DNA of 64,000 nucleotides from Rhodospirillales bacterium (GCA_947466085.1 CANIEC010000005.1:1-64000); one strand, 5' to 3'. Numbered from the stretch's first letter, positions 47,386 to 56,871 are shown. Numbers and translations: made by a program. Notes: a model not told the origin generated them from the sequence alone.

Positions 47386-48597
47386 ATGGCGTCGAGACTG
47401 CCCCTCCTCATCCTGCTGATCGCCGTCACCTGCCTCAGCCAATTCTATCGCGTGTCGAACAGCGTGATCGCGCCCGAGCTCGTGCGCGACCTCGATCTCA
47501 GCGCGCGCCAGCTCGGCTGGGCGGGCAGCGCCTTCTTCTTCGCCCTGTTCGCGGTCCAGATCCCCGTCGGCATGTGGTTCGACCGCTTCGGCGCGCGCCG
47601 GACGGTGGCCGCACTTTCGCTGCTCGCCATGCTGGGCTCGTTGTGGATCGCGAACGCGAGCGACGCGGCAGACCTGATCGCCGGTCGTACGATCGTCGGC
47701 GTGGGCTGTGCCGCCTCGTTCATGTCCGTGGTGTTCCTGTGCTCGCGCTGGTTCGAGCCGGCGAAGCTCGCCACACGGCTCTCCTGGGTGTTCGCGGCGT
47801 CGAATATCGGCACCTTGGCGGCGGCCACGCCGCTCGCCTGGATCGCGGCCACTGTCGGCTGGCGTAGCGGCTTCCTGGGGCTCGCCGTCGTCACGCTGCT
47901 GGTGGCGATCGGCTTTCTTGTCTTCGTGCGCGACCGGCCGCCGGAATATCGCGGACCCGAGCCCACGCGCGAATCACCGGGTCAGATCCTGCGCGGCCTC
48001 TGGGAAGTATGGCGCACCCCCGGCCTTGGCCCGGTGCTCTCGATGCACTTCTTCGCCTATGCCACGATGCTGACGGTGCTGGGCGTCTGGGGCGGCCCCT
48101 ATCTCTACGACGTCCACAAGCTCGATGGCGTCGCGCGCGGCAACGTGCTGCTCGCCATGGGCGTGGCGCAGATCCTGGGCATCCTGGCCTACGGGCCGAT
48201 GGACCGCGTGTTGCGCTCGCGCAAGCGGGTGGTGTTCGGCGGTGCGGCGATCTCGATGGTGCTGCTGGCGATCCTGGCCGTGCTGCCCCAGCCCCCGCTC
48301 TGGCTCGCCGTCTCGCTGCTGATCACCTTCTGCTTCTTCTGTGCTTACGGCACGGTGATCGTGGCGCAGGGCCGCGCGCTGTTTCCCGACCGGCTGGCCG
48401 GCCGCGGCGTCACCACCGTGAACATGGCGCAGTGCCTGGGGCTCGCCGTACTGCCGGCCGGCGCGGGCTACGTCGTCGAAGCCTTCGGCGCCGGCGACAC
48501 CGCCTATCGCTGGGTGTTCGGCACGCTCGCCGCCGGGCTCGTGCTGGGCTCGTTCGCCTATGTGCGGGCGCGCGACAGTTTTACGGCACGCGGGTAG
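47386..48597 (+). CDS. MFS transporter
   Basis: A 403-residue twelve-helix major facilitator protein. The loop motif GMWFDRFGARRTVA between helices 2 and 3 is present, as is the late LFPDRLAGRGVTTVNMAQC segment. It resembles nitrate/nitrite-porter-like and hexuronate-like MFS groups; substrate unknown. Starts 88 bases after the FMN reductase. Confidence 0.87.
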   Translation: MASRLPLLILLIAVTCLSQFYRVSNSVIAPELVRDLDLSARQLGWAGSAFFFALFAVQIPVGMWFDRFGARRTVAALSLLAMLGSLWIANASDAADLIAGRTIVGVGCAASFMSVVFLCSRWFEPAKLATRLSWVFAASNIGTLAAATPLAWIAATVGWRSGFLGLAVVTLLVAIGFLVFVRDRPPEYRGPEPTRESPGQILRGLWEVWRTPGLGPVLSMHFFAYATMLTVLGVWGGPYLYDVHKLDGVARGNVLLAMGVAQILGILAYGPMDRVLRSRKRVVFGGAAISMVLLAILAVLPQPPLWLAVSLLITFCFFCAYGTVIVAQGRALFPDRLAGRGVTTVNMAQCLGLAVLPAGAGYVVEAFGAGDTAYRWVFGTLAAGLVLGSFAYVRARDSFTARG

Positions 48598-48620
48598 AGT
48601 CCCTCCGAAAGGGAGAACTC

Positions 48621-49229
48621 ATGGTTGCGATGACAGCGCGTGTCGTGGTGGCGATCGTGATGTTGGCCGTCTCTTTGACGTCGACGAGCGCCCAACCCAC
48701 AGGATCGCCGACAAGTGCGCCCGCGATCCATCCGGCAACCGGCTTGAAGTTTCCGTCCATCGTCGGCCGCGATATCCGACTGTTGCGGTCAATCGACTAC
48801 GGAAGAAGCGAAGGAAGGCCCGAACTTGGCTACAGCTGGAACTACTCCGTGGCACCGCCGGTCGATGGCCTAGCCCGCGTCAATCTCTTCAACGGTGGCC
48901 TGACCTCGATACCGACCGGGGCCGACAGCACGCTCGTTGCAGAACAGGTCGAGCAGCTTCTCGATGAAATCCGCCAGCTCACGCCGGACGCCGAGGGGTT
49001 GAAGATCGTGAACGGCCCCGCCGGATGTTTTCCGGGCGGGATTCCCTTTCGCTGCGTCACACTGCGGGCCGTCATCCCCAAGACCCAGGTCCCGGTCTAC
49101 TCGACGCTCGCGGTGACCGGCTATCGCAACCACTTCTTGTCCATTTCACTGGAGTGGAATGGCACGAAGGCGGACCTGGTGGCAGCCGAGGCCTCCCTGA
49201 ACGACCTGGTCGGCGCGATGACACGCTGA
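48621..49229 (+). CDS. Secreted protein of unknown function
   Basis: A 202-residue protein with a signal peptide (VVAIVMLAVSLTSTSAQ). The mature part, mixed alpha/beta, holds a Cys pair in GCFPGGIPFRC. No family recognised. AGGGAGAA lies just upstream of the ATG at 48621, 24 bases after the MFS stop, so it is probably cotranscribed. Its stop abuts the convergent cytochrome c gene. Confidence 0.75.
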   Translation: MVAMTARVVVAIVMLAVSLTSTSAQPTGSPTSAPAIHPATGLKFPSIVGRDIRLLRSIDYGRSEGRPELGYSWNYSVAPPVDGLARVNLFNGGLTSIPTGADSTLVAEQVEQLLDEIRQLTPDAEGLKIVNGPAGCFPGGIPFRCVTLRAVIPKTQVPVYSTLAVTGYRNHFLSISLEWNGTKADLVAAEASLNDLVGAMTR

Positions 49230-49619
49230 CTACTTCGTCGCTTCCTTGAGGTAGGCGACGAGGTCCGCGAGCTGGCCGGCGTTCTTCACGCCATTGTAGA
49301 GCATCTTTGTGCCGGGCACCTTGCCCTTGGGATCGCGGTTGTAGTCGGCAAGCGTCGTCTCATCCCAGACGATGCCCGAATTCTTCATCGGCTCGGAATA
49401 GTCATAGCCCGCGCTGGTGCCGGCCTTGCGCCCGAACAGCCCGTGCAGGTTGGGGCCCGTCACCTGCGCGCCGTCCTTCTCCACCGTGTGGCAGGACTTG
49501 CACTGGGTGTTGAAGACGCGCTGGCCCTTCGAGGCCTCCCCCGATTGCGCGGCGGCGGGGCCAGCCGCGGTCGCCGTTGCGGCGACGATCACAGCGGCGG
49601 CAGTGATCCAGTTTTTCAT
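49230..49619 (-). CDS. Class I c-type cytochrome (cytochrome c2-like)
   Basis: A 129-residue periplasmic cytochrome with a signal peptide ending AAAQ, haem site CKSCHT, GPNLHGLFGRKAG and the sixth-ligand Met in GTKM. It is a soluble electron carrier. AGGAGTAG precedes the ATG at 49619. Divergent from alkB-like gene across 47 bases. Confidence 0.94.
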   Translation of the reverse strand: MKNWITAAAVIVAATATAAGPAAAQSGEASKGQRVFNTQCKSCHTVEKDGAQVTGPNLHGLFGRKAGTSAGYDYSEPMKNSGIVWDETTLADYNRDPKGKVPGTKMLYNGVKNAGQLADLVAYLKEATK

Positions 49620-49666
49620 CACGCTACTCCTGATGCTTCCGGCGGAAGATGCCCTATATCGGTGCA

Positions 49667-50308
49667 ATGCAGCAAAGCCTGTTCGACGCAGAGGGCGGAA
49701 AGGAGGCGCTGGCGCCCGGCGCCACGCTGTTGCGCGGATTCGCACGAAAGCGTGATGTCGCGCTGCTGGCAGCGATCGAGGAAATCGCGGCTCACGCGCC
49801 GTTTCGGCACATGGTGACGCCCGGCGGCTTCGAGATGTCGGTGGCGATGACCAATGGCGGCGCGGCCGGCTGGGTCACGGATCGAACGGGCTACCGCTAT
49901 CAGGCGCACGACCCGCAAAGCGGCGCCCCGTGGCCCGCGATGCCGGCCGGGTTTCTCGCGCTGGCCGACGAAGCCGCGACCGCAGCCGGGTTCGCGAACT
50001 TCGTTCCCGATGCCTGCCTGATCAACCGCTACGAGCCTGGCGCGAAGCTGTCGCTGCACCAGGACAAGGACGAAGCCGACTACGCGCATCCCATCGTATC
50101 GGTCTCGCTCGGCCTGCCCGCCACTTTCCAGTTCGGTGGACCGAAGCGCGCCGATCCCGTCCGGAAGTTCACGCTGGAGCATGGCGACGTGGTCGTCTGG
50201 GGCGGCCCGTCGCGGCTGTTCCATCACGGCGTGCTGACATTGAAAAGCGGCGAGCATCCGCTGACCGGACGCCGCCGCTTCAATCTCACCTTGCGCAAGG
50301 CGCTTTAG
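49667..50308 (+). CDS. alkB: AlkB-type DNA/RNA dealkylating dioxygenase
   Basis: A 213-residue 2-oxoglutarate/Fe(II) dioxygenase reversing N1-methyladenine and N3-methylcytosine damage. Iron ligands are in LHQDKDE (HxD) and FHHGV; the 2OG-binding Arg pair is in RRRFNLTLR; the substrate-side INRYEPGAKLSLH segment is typical. ATG 49667 preferred; ATG 49649 would add six residues. Confidence 0.94.
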   Translation: MQQSLFDAEGGKEALAPGATLLRGFARKRDVALLAAIEEIAAHAPFRHMVTPGGFEMSVAMTNGGAAGWVTDRTGYRYQAHDPQSGAPWPAMPAGFLALADEAATAAGFANFVPDACLINRYEPGAKLSLHQDKDEADYAHPIVSVSLGLPATFQFGGPKRADPVRKFTLEHGDVVVWGGPSRLFHHGVLTLKSGEHPLTGRRRFNLTLRKAL

Positions 50309-50372
50309 AAAGCGCTCGACCAAGCCATCAACCTCACCCTAACACCGTGAGGTCTGCTTGATGGGCGACGCC

Positions 50373-51344
50373 CTACTCCGGCTTGATGTTCTGTTCCTTG
50401 ATCAGCGTCGTCCAGCGCTTCTCTTCCTTGCCGAGGAAGGTCTTGAACTCGGCCGGGGTCGAGGCGCGGATCTCGACGCCCTGCGGCTTGAAGCGCTCGA
50501 TCATCTCGGGCTCGGCGGCGATCTTGGCGATCGCCTTCTGCAGCTTGTCGACGATCGCCTTGGGCGTGCCGGCCGGCACCACCATGCCCTGCCAGAACAC
50601 CGCCTCGAAATCAGCGAGGCCCGCCGCCTCGACCACGGTCGGGATGTCGGGGAAGGCGGGCGAACGCGTGAGGCTCGAGATGGCGATGGCCCGGGTGCGG
50701 CCCGTCGCCAGGATCGGCTTGGCCTCGAGGGCGGCCGAGAACATCATCTGGGCCTGGCCCGAGGCCACGTCCTGTCCGGCCTGCGCGCCGCCCTTGTAGG
50801 GAACGTGCGTGATGTTGAGGCCGGCCTGCGCCTTCAGCAGTTCGGCGGCGAGATGGTTGGTGGCGCCGATGCCCGAGCTCGCGATGTTGAACTTGCCGGG
50901 GTTGGCTTTCACGTAGGCGATCAGCTCGGCCATGTTCTTCGCCGGGAACTCCGAGTTCACGTGCAGGATGAAGGGCGTGAACGACATCAGCGACACGAGC
51001 TCGAAGCTCTTGTTGGGGTCGTACTGGACCTGGCCCGTGAGCGTCGGGTTGATGATCAGAGACGTGCCGGCGGCATAGATCGTGTAACCGTCGGGTGCGG
51101 CCTTGGCGACGAAGTTGGAGGCCACGGTGGTCGCCGCGCCGGCGCGGTTGTCGACGATGAACGGCTTGCCGAGTTCCGCCGAGAGCTTCTCGGCATAGAC
51201 GCGGGCCACGGCGTCGTTCACGCCGCCCGGCGGATAGGGCACGACCAGCGAGACCGGCTTCTGCGGCCAATCGGTCTGCGCCGAGGCGGCAAACGGCAGC
51301 AGCAGCGCGGCGATCGCCGACGCCACGAATACAGAACGCTTCAT
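50373..51344 (-). CDS. Bug/TctC-family periplasmic solute receptor
   Basis: A 323-residue receptor: signal peptide ending ASAQ, then DWPQKPVSLVVPYPPGGVND, VDNRAGAATTVASNFVA, ITHVPYKGGAQAGQDVASGQ and FPDIPTVVEA, all Bug hallmarks. It heads a gene run with the OB-fold protein and thiolase gene on the same strand and may deliver their pathway's substrate. No TctAB nearby. Confidence 0.93.
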   Translation of the reverse strand: MKRSVFVASAIAALLLPFAASAQTDWPQKPVSLVVPYPPGGVNDAVARVYAEKLSAELGKPFIVDNRAGAATTVASNFVAKAAPDGYTIYAAGTSLIINPTLTGQVQYDPNKSFELVSLMSFTPFILHVNSEFPAKNMAELIAYVKANPGKFNIASSGIGATNHLAAELLKAQAGLNITHVPYKGGAQAGQDVASGQAQMMFSAALEAKPILATGRTRAIAISSLTRSPAFPDIPTVVEAAGLADFEAVFWQGMVVPAGTPKAIVDKLQKAIAKIAAEPEMIERFKPQGVEIRASTPAEFKTFLGKEEKRWTTLIKEQNIKPE

Positions 51345-51366
51345 GATTTTTCCTCCCGGGATTTCT

Positions 51367-51798
51367 CTATTCGGCGACGAAGACGGGCAACGTCACCTCT
51401 TTGTTGACCGGCTCGAAGCCGAGCTTCACGCGCCGGCCGATCTTCAGTTCGGCTTCGGGAATGCCGTGCAGCTGCGCATTGACCCTCACGCCGGCATCCA
51501 TGTCCACCAGCGCCACGATGTAGGGCGCCGATGCCTTGAAGAAGAAATTGAACGGATGGTGGCACACCGTCCACGCATGGAGACTGCCGCCCAGCGGCGC
51601 CTCCTTGAATTCGCTCTCCATCGAGAAGCAGTGCGGGCAGACCGGGCGCGGATAGTGCCGGACCTTGCCGCAGGACGAGCAGTACTGCAGCAGGAAGCGT
51701 CCTTCGCGCATGCCGTCCCAATAGGGCTGGCTCTCGCGGGTCGGCGTCGGCAGCGGGCGTTCAGGCGCCGGCGCGACCGGTGTCGGAGCCTGGCTCAT
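51367..51798 (-). CDS. Zn-ribbon/OB-fold protein (DUF35), thiolase partner
   Basis: A 143-residue DUF35-type acyl-CoA-associated protein. The rubredoxin-like zinc ribbon is YCSSCGKVRHYPRPVCPHC near residues 39-57, followed by an OB fold. Such proteins pair with SCP2-type thiolases or MaoC hydratases in steroid and acyl-CoA breakdown (ChsH2/Ltp2-like). Its ATG overlaps the thiolase stop as ATGA, as in those pairs. Confidence 0.9.
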   Translation of the reverse strand: MSQAPTPVAPAPERPLPTPTRESQPYWDGMREGRFLLQYCSSCGKVRHYPRPVCPHCFSMESEFKEAPLGGSLHAWTVCHHPFNFFFKASAPYIVALVDMDAGVRVNAQLHGIPEAELKIGRRVKLGFEPVNKEVTLPVFVAE

Positions 51799-52955
51799 GC
51801 CGCCCTCCTCAGGATCGCGATCGAACCGTCGCCCATGTCGCCATAGCCGGTGACGAGGCCGGTCTCGGCCTGCTTCACCTGTGCCCTGCCGGCCTCGCCG
51901 CGCAACTGGCGCGTCAGTTCGATCACATGGTTCAGGCCCACGACGTGGCCCTGGCTCAGCAGCCCGCCATGGGTGTTGATCGGCAGCTCGCCGCCCAGCG
52001 CGATGCGGCCGTCCATCACGAACGGTCCGCCCTCGCCGGCCTTGCAGAAGCCCAGGATCTCGAGCTGGCGGATCACCGTGAAGGTGAAGCAGTCGTAGAT
52101 CTCGGCCACGTCGATGTCCTTCGGCCCCACCCCCGCCATCGCGTAGGCGCGCGGCGCCGATTTCACCAGGCCGAACTCCAGGATGTCCGGGCGCTGCGCG
52201 ATCGACGCCGGCGAATCGGGATGGCCCTCGGCCACGCCGGCGATGGTGACCAGCGGCTTCCTGAGATCCTTCGCGCGATCGGTGGCGCTGATGATGACCG
52301 CCGCGCCGCCGTCGCTCTCCAGGCTGCAGTCGAACAGGCGGAACGGGTCGGAGATCATGCGCGAGGCGTGATGGTCTTCGACCGTCAGCGGCTTGTTCAT
52401 CACCACGTTGCCGTTGAGGATCGCGTGCTGGCGCGTGACGACGGCCACTTCGGCGAACTGGCGCGCGGTCGTGCCGTAGAGTTCCATGTGGCGGCGCGCG
52501 CCCTGGGCATAGAGCTGGGCCGGCGCGAACATGCCGATCGGTAGTTCGAACTCGGCGGCCTGGGCGAACACCGGGAACTGCTGCAGGCGCGTCGAGACGC
52601 GCGAACCGGAGTAACCGGTGCGGCCGACCGAGATCAGCACGTGCTTGCACACGCCGGTCGTCACCGCCATCGCCGCCATCTGGATCGCGGCGACGCAGGT
52701 GGCACCGCCCATCGGGATGAAGGCCGAGAGCGTGAGATCCTTCAGGCCGAGATTGGCGATGAAGTCCTCGGCGATCGCGCCGCCCGGAAAGTACGGGATG
52801 ACACCGTCGACGTCGCGCGGATCGATCCCGGCATCGTCGAGCGCCTTGAGACTGGCCTCGAGCTGCAGCGCGAGCCCGCTCTTGGTCGTACCGCGCGTGT
52901 ATGCGGTCTCGCCAATGCCGCTGACGGCCGCCTTGTCGCGAAGCGGATGCACCAT
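51795..52955 (-). CDS. SCP2/Ltp2-type thiolase-fold enzyme
   Basis: A 386-residue thiolase-superfamily protein of the SCP-x/Ltp2 type. Features are GGATCVAAIQMA (the candidate nucleophile-loop Cys), EIYDCFTFTVIRQLEILGF and NTHGGLLSQGH with the catalytic His. It likely does retro-aldol or thiolytic cleavage of an acyl-CoA, together with the Zn-ribbon partner. ATG 52955 has GGAGGAA upstream. Confidence 0.9.
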   Translation of the reverse strand: MVHPLRDKAAVSGIGETAYTRGTTKSGLALQLEASLKALDDAGIDPRDVDGVIPYFPGGAIAEDFIANLGLKDLTLSAFIPMGGATCVAAIQMAAMAVTTGVCKHVLISVGRTGYSGSRVSTRLQQFPVFAQAAEFELPIGMFAPAQLYAQGARRHMELYGTTARQFAEVAVVTRQHAILNGNVVMNKPLTVEDHHASRMISDPFRLFDCSLESDGGAAVIISATDRAKDLRKPLVTIAGVAEGHPDSPASIAQRPDILEFGLVKSAPRAYAMAGVGPKDIDVAEIYDCFTFTVIRQLEILGFCKAGEGGPFVMDGRIALGGELPINTHGGLLSQGHVVGLNHVIELTRQLRGEAGRAQVKQAETGLVTGYGDMGDGSIAILRRAA

Positions 52956-53003
52956 CTTGATTTCCTCCGGCGCGCATTGTGCCGGAAGCGGCGCAGCAGG
53001 CAA

Positions 53004-53990
53004 TCAGTCTGCGCGGATATTTCCCGCCTTGATCACCTCGCGCCAGCGCGGCAGTTCCTTGGCGATGAGCGCAGTGTAGCCCTCCGAGCCCAGCGTGCCG
53101 GGCCGGATGCCGAGCTTGTCGAACCGGTCCTTGATCTCAGCGCTTTGCAGGGCGGCGGCGATCTCCACCTCCCACCGCTTGGCGATCTCTGGCGGGATAC
53201 CGGCAGGTGCGGAGAAGCCAAACCAGTTGGTCGCCACGACTTCCGGGAATCCCGCCTCGCGAAAGGTCGGCACGTCCGGCAGGGTCGGCGCGCGCTGATC
53301 CTCGCTCACCGCCAGCGGCTTCATGCGCTTGGAGGTGAAATAGCCGCTCGCCGTCGGCAGGCTCTCCATCAGCGCGGTGATCTGGCCGCCCATCAGGTCG
53401 TTCATCGCCGGCGCCGAACCGCGATAGGGAATGTGCGTGAGCTGCACCTTGGCCGCCAGTGCCAGCAACTGGCCCACGAGATGGTTCATGGTGCCGTTGC
53501 CGCCCGACCCGTAGGTCACCTCGCCCGGCTTGGCGCGTGCCATCTCGATCAGCTCCTTCGTCGAGGTGATCGGCGAGGTGCCGTTCACGGCCAGGACGGT
53601 CGGGAAGGTGCCCACCAGATGGATGTGCGTGAAGTCGGCCAGCGGGTCGTAGGGAACGTCCTTGTAGAGAACCGGCCCGATGCCGTGCGACGCGGCGCTG
53701 GAAATCATCACGATGTGCGTATCGCCGCGGGCCTTGGCCACGATGTCGGCGCCCAGCATGCCACCGGCGCCGGGCTTGTTCTCGACGACGATCGGTTGGC
53801 CGAGCTTGGTGCCGAAATACTCGGCCAGCGCCCGCGACATGATGTCGGCCGCACCCGCGGGCGGGAAGTTGACGATCCAGCGGATCGGCTTGGTCGGCCA
53901 GGGCGTAGGAGTCGCGGTCTGGCCCGCGGCCATGCTCGGGGAAGCGACGGCGGCGGTGCCTGCAAGCAGGAGATGACGTCGAGAGAGCAT
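53004..53990 (-). CDS. Bug/TctC-family periplasmic solute receptor, Tat signal
   Basis: A 328-residue receptor. The twin-Arg signal is SRRHLLLAG at residues 3-11; the mature part shows PTKPIRWIVNFPPAGAAD, ENKPGAGGMLGAD, LTHIPYRGSAPAMNDLMGGQ and LPDVPTFREAG. Upstream of the thiolase on the same strand by 48 bases, and divergent from the amidohydrolase gene, so the block may import an amide or cyclic nitrogen compound. Confidence 0.93.
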   Translation of the reverse strand: MLSRRHLLLAGTAAVASPSMAAGQTATPTPWPTKPIRWIVNFPPAGAADIMSRALAEYFGTKLGQPIVVENKPGAGGMLGADIVAKARGDTHIVMISSAASHGIGPVLYKDVPYDPLADFTHIHLVGTFPTVLAVNGTSPITSTKELIEMARAKPGEVTYGSGGNGTMNHLVGQLLALAAKVQLTHIPYRGSAPAMNDLMGGQITALMESLPTASGYFTSKRMKPLAVSEDQRAPTLPDVPTFREAGFPEVVATNWFGFSAPAGIPPEIAKRWEVEIAAALQSAEIKDRFDKLGIRPGTLGSEGYTALIAKELPRWREVIKAGNIRAD

Positions 53991-54080
53991 GGTTCTTGCT
54001 GAGCCTCCGGGGCCGTCGGGCTGTCAATGGACGACGGCATGGTGCAACATGCGTGCCGGCCGCTGCTGGCGACTGGAGTG

Positions 54081-55325
54081 ATGATGGATTTCGACCTTGT
54101 CCTGCGCGATGTGCGGCTCGCCGACAGTACGCCCGATCAACCGACCACGGACATCGGCGTCGTGCAAGGCCGCATCGCCGCCATCGCGCCGAAGCTGGGC
54201 GGTAGCGCCCGGGAAGAATACAAGGGCCACAGCCGCCTGGTCTGCTCCGGCTTCGTCGATACCCACATCCATCTCGACAAGGCGTGCATCCTCGGCCGCT
54301 GCGAGCACAACACCAAGCGCATGCCGCACCTCGCGATGGAGCGCGTGTCGGCGGTCAAGCACACCATGACGGTCGAGGACGTGATCGAACGTGCCTCGGC
54401 CACCATCGAGAAATGCATCAGCCACGGCGCCACCCGCATGCGCCCCCATTGCGAAGTGGATCCCAAGATCGGGATGCGCGGCTTCGAGGGCGTCAAGGCG
54501 CTGGTCGACAAGTACAAGTGGGCGATCGACATCGAGCTCTGCGTCATGCCGCAGGAAGGCTTGACCAATAATCCCGGCACCGACGAGCTGATGGTCGAGG
54601 CGCTGAAGAACGGCGCGAGGGTCGTCGGCGCGGCGCCCAGCTACGACAGCGACAGCGCGGCCCAGATCCATCGCGTCTTCGAGATGGCGCGCGAGTTCGA
54701 TGCCGATATCGACATGCATGTCGACAGCGGTCCCACGGCCGAGCATCTCGACACGCTGCTGGTCTGCGATCTCGCCGAGAAATACAAATGGGGTGGCCGG
54801 GTCGCGGTCGGGCATGTCGGGAAGCTCTCGACCATGCCGTTCAAGGACCTCGACAAGGTCGCCCGGCGCATGGCCGACACCGGCGTCGCCGCAACCGTGC
54901 TGACCGCGACCGACCTCTATCTCGGCGGCCGCCACACCGACCACAACGTGCCGCGCAACGTCCTCGACCTGAACTTTCTGACCGAGCGCGGCGTCACCTG
55001 CTCCGTCGCCTCCAACAACATCCTCAACCCGTTCACGCCGTTCGGCGATGGCCAGCTGCTGCGCCAGGTGAACATGCACGCGATCGTCACCCAGCGCGCC
55101 AACGACGACGAGGTGAAGGCGCTGTGGGACATGACGACCAAGTCGGCCGCCAGGCTGATGCGCAAGGAAGACTACGGCATCGCCATCGGCGGTCCGGCCG
55201 ATCTCGTCGTCCTCGATGCCCCCGATGCCGTCATGGCCCTCAGGACCATCGCGCCGGTGCTCGCCGCCTACAAGCGCGGCCGCCGCACCGTGACACGTGA
55301 ACCCGTCCAGCTGCACCGGCCGTAA
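54081..55325 (+). CDS. Amidohydrolase, cytosine deaminase-like, with altered active site
   Basis: A 414-residue TIM-barrel amidohydrolase like CodA. Ligands THIHLDK (His62, His64), DMHVD (His213) and GHVGKLS (His245) are present, and MPQEG supplies the Gln158 equivalent. But where CodA has metal Asp313 (HDD) this protein has SNNILNPF (Asn312), and the catalytic Glu217 position is Ser216. It may belong to a subfamily with another mechanism. Start ATG 54081, or 54084; GGAG upstream. An amidase gene follows after 22 bases. Confidence 0.85.
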   Translation: MMDFDLVLRDVRLADSTPDQPTTDIGVVQGRIAAIAPKLGGSAREEYKGHSRLVCSGFVDTHIHLDKACILGRCEHNTKRMPHLAMERVSAVKHTMTVEDVIERASATIEKCISHGATRMRPHCEVDPKIGMRGFEGVKALVDKYKWAIDIELCVMPQEGLTNNPGTDELMVEALKNGARVVGAAPSYDSDSAAQIHRVFEMAREFDADIDMHVDSGPTAEHLDTLLVCDLAEKYKWGGRVAVGHVGKLSTMPFKDLDKVARRMADTGVAATVLTATDLYLGGRHTDHNVPRNVLDLNFLTERGVTCSVASNNILNPFTPFGDGQLLRQVNMHAIVTQRANDDEVKALWDMTTKSAARLMRKEDYGIAIGGPADLVVLDAPDAVMALRTIAPVLAAYKRGRRTVTREPVQLHRP

Positions 55326-55347
55326 TCGATTTCAACAAGAGGAAGAA

Positions 55348-56871
55348 ATGTCGAAAGAAGAACTCGTCTCCCTGTCGTCGGTCGAGCTGCGCCGCCGCAT
55401 CGGCACCAAGGAAATCTCGCCGGTCGAGCTGCTCGACGCCTGCCTGGAGCGGATCGAGGAGGTGAACCCCGCCGTCAACGCCGTCACGGCGATGTGCGTC
55501 GACCGGGCGCGCAAGGAAGCCAAGGCGGCCGAGACTGCCGTGCGCCGCGGCGAGGACCTGCCGCTGCTGCACGGTCTCCCGGCCGGCATCAAGGATCTCG
55601 AGGAGACCAAGGACCTCCTCACCACCTACGGCTCGCCGCTCTATCGCGACTATGTGCCGGGCTACGACAACGTCATGGTCGGCCGCGTGCGCGCCGCCGG
55701 CGCCATCATCGTCGGCAAGACCAACGTGCCGGAATTCGGCGCCGGTTCGAACAGCCGCAACCCGGTCTGGGGCGCCACCGGCAATCCCTTCAACCCGATG
55801 CTCAACGCCGGCGGCTCGTCGGGCGGCTCGGCCGCGGCGCTCGCCACCGACATGCTGCCGGTCTGCACCGGCTCGGACACCGGCGGCAGCCTGCGCAACC
55901 CGGCCGCCTTCTGCGGCGTCGTGGGCTTCCGCCCCTCGCCCGGCATGGTCGCGGTCGAACGGCGCGCCATGGGCTGGACGCCAATCTCAGTCCTGGGGCC
56001 GATGGGCCGCAGCGTCGCCGATGTCTGCCTGCTGTTCGCCACACAGGTCGGCCAGCACGACAGCGATCCGCTCTCCTTCCCGCTCGAGCCGGAAGCCTAT
56101 GCCGACCCGTGGCCGGTCGATCTCGGCAGCTTGCGGGTCGCCTACACCGAGGATTTCGGCGGCGCGCCGGTCGAGAAGTCGATCCGCCAGACCTTCCGCG
56201 AGAAGATCAAGGCGATGAAGCCGTTCTTCCGCAGCCTCGACAAGGTGGACGTCGATTACGGCGGCGCCGACCGCTGCTTCGACGTGATCCGCGCGGTGAG
56301 CTTCCTGTCGCGTTACCACGACGTCTACAACAACAATCGCAGCATGCTCGGGCCGAACATCATCGCCAACTACGAGCTCGGCGCGAAGCTCAGCCTGGCC
56401 GACTTCGCCTGGGCCCATGGCGAGCAGACGCGGATCTTCCGGGCCTTCCAGGAGATCTACAAGGACTACGACCTGGTCATCGGCCCGACCGTCGGCTTCT
56501 CGCCCTTCCCCTGGAAGCAGCTCTACATCGAGGAGATGGATGGCAAGAAGCTCGGCACCTACTACCACTGGATGGCAACCAAGTACTTCGTCACGCTGAC
56601 GTCGAACCCGGCCGTCTCGCTGCCCTGCGGCGTCGACGACAAGAAGATGCCGTTTGGCCTGCAGGTGGTCGGCCGCTTCCGCGGCGACGGCGAGGTGCTG
56701 GGCGCCGCCCACGCCATGGAACAGGCGTTCAAGACCAACCCGGTGCTCGCCCGGCCGCTGCCCAACATCGCCAAGCTGCGCAAGCCGGTGCCGGCGCTGA
56801 AGTCGATCGTGACCCATCCGCCGAAGCTCAATGCCAAGGTCGCGCGCGGCCCGGCCCCCGGTGCGCTTTAG
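55348..56871 (+). CDS. Amidase (amidase signature family)
   Basis: A 507-residue AS-family amidase. The triad is Lys82 (GIKD), cis-Ser157 (GGSSGGS) and Ser181 (GSDTGGS), the same spacing as GatA. It hydrolyses a carboxamide to acid and ammonia. No gatB/gatC is near, and the coupling to an amidohydrolase favours catabolism over tRNA amidation. AAGAGGAAG precedes the ATG. Followed by a hairpin terminator. Confidence 0.92.
   Translation: MSKEELVSLSSVELRRRIGTKEISPVELLDACLERIEEVNPAVNAVTAMCVDRARKEAKAAETAVRRGEDLPLLHGLPAGIKDLEETKDLLTTYGSPLYRDYVPGYDNVMVGRVRAAGAIIVGKTNVPEFGAGSNSRNPVWGATGNPFNPMLNAGGSSGGSAAALATDMLPVCTGSDTGGSLRNPAAFCGVVGFRPSPGMVAVERRAMGWTPISVLGPMGRSVADVCLLFATQVGQHDSDPLSFPLEPEAYADPWPVDLGSLRVAYTEDFGGAPVEKSIRQTFREKIKAMKPFFRSLDKVDVDYGGADRCFDVIRAVSFLSRYHDVYNNNRSMLGPNIIANYELGAKLSLADFAWAHGEQTRIFRAFQEIYKDYDLVIGPTVGFSPFPWKQLYIEEMDGKKLGTYYHWMATKYFVTLTSNPAVSLPCGVDDKKMPFGLQVVGRFRGDGEVLGAAHAMEQAFKTNPVLARPLPNIAKLRKPVPALKSIVTHPPKLNAKVARGPAPGAL

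Noticed and set aside
49307-49755. Plus-strand frames over the cytochrome c gene
   Set aside because: Antisense to a gene with CxxCH and a signal peptide.
55348-56871. GatA subunit of the tRNA amidotransferase
   Set aside because: No gatB or gatC is adjacent and the gene is paired with an amidohydrolase; the shared triad spacing is common to the whole amidase family.
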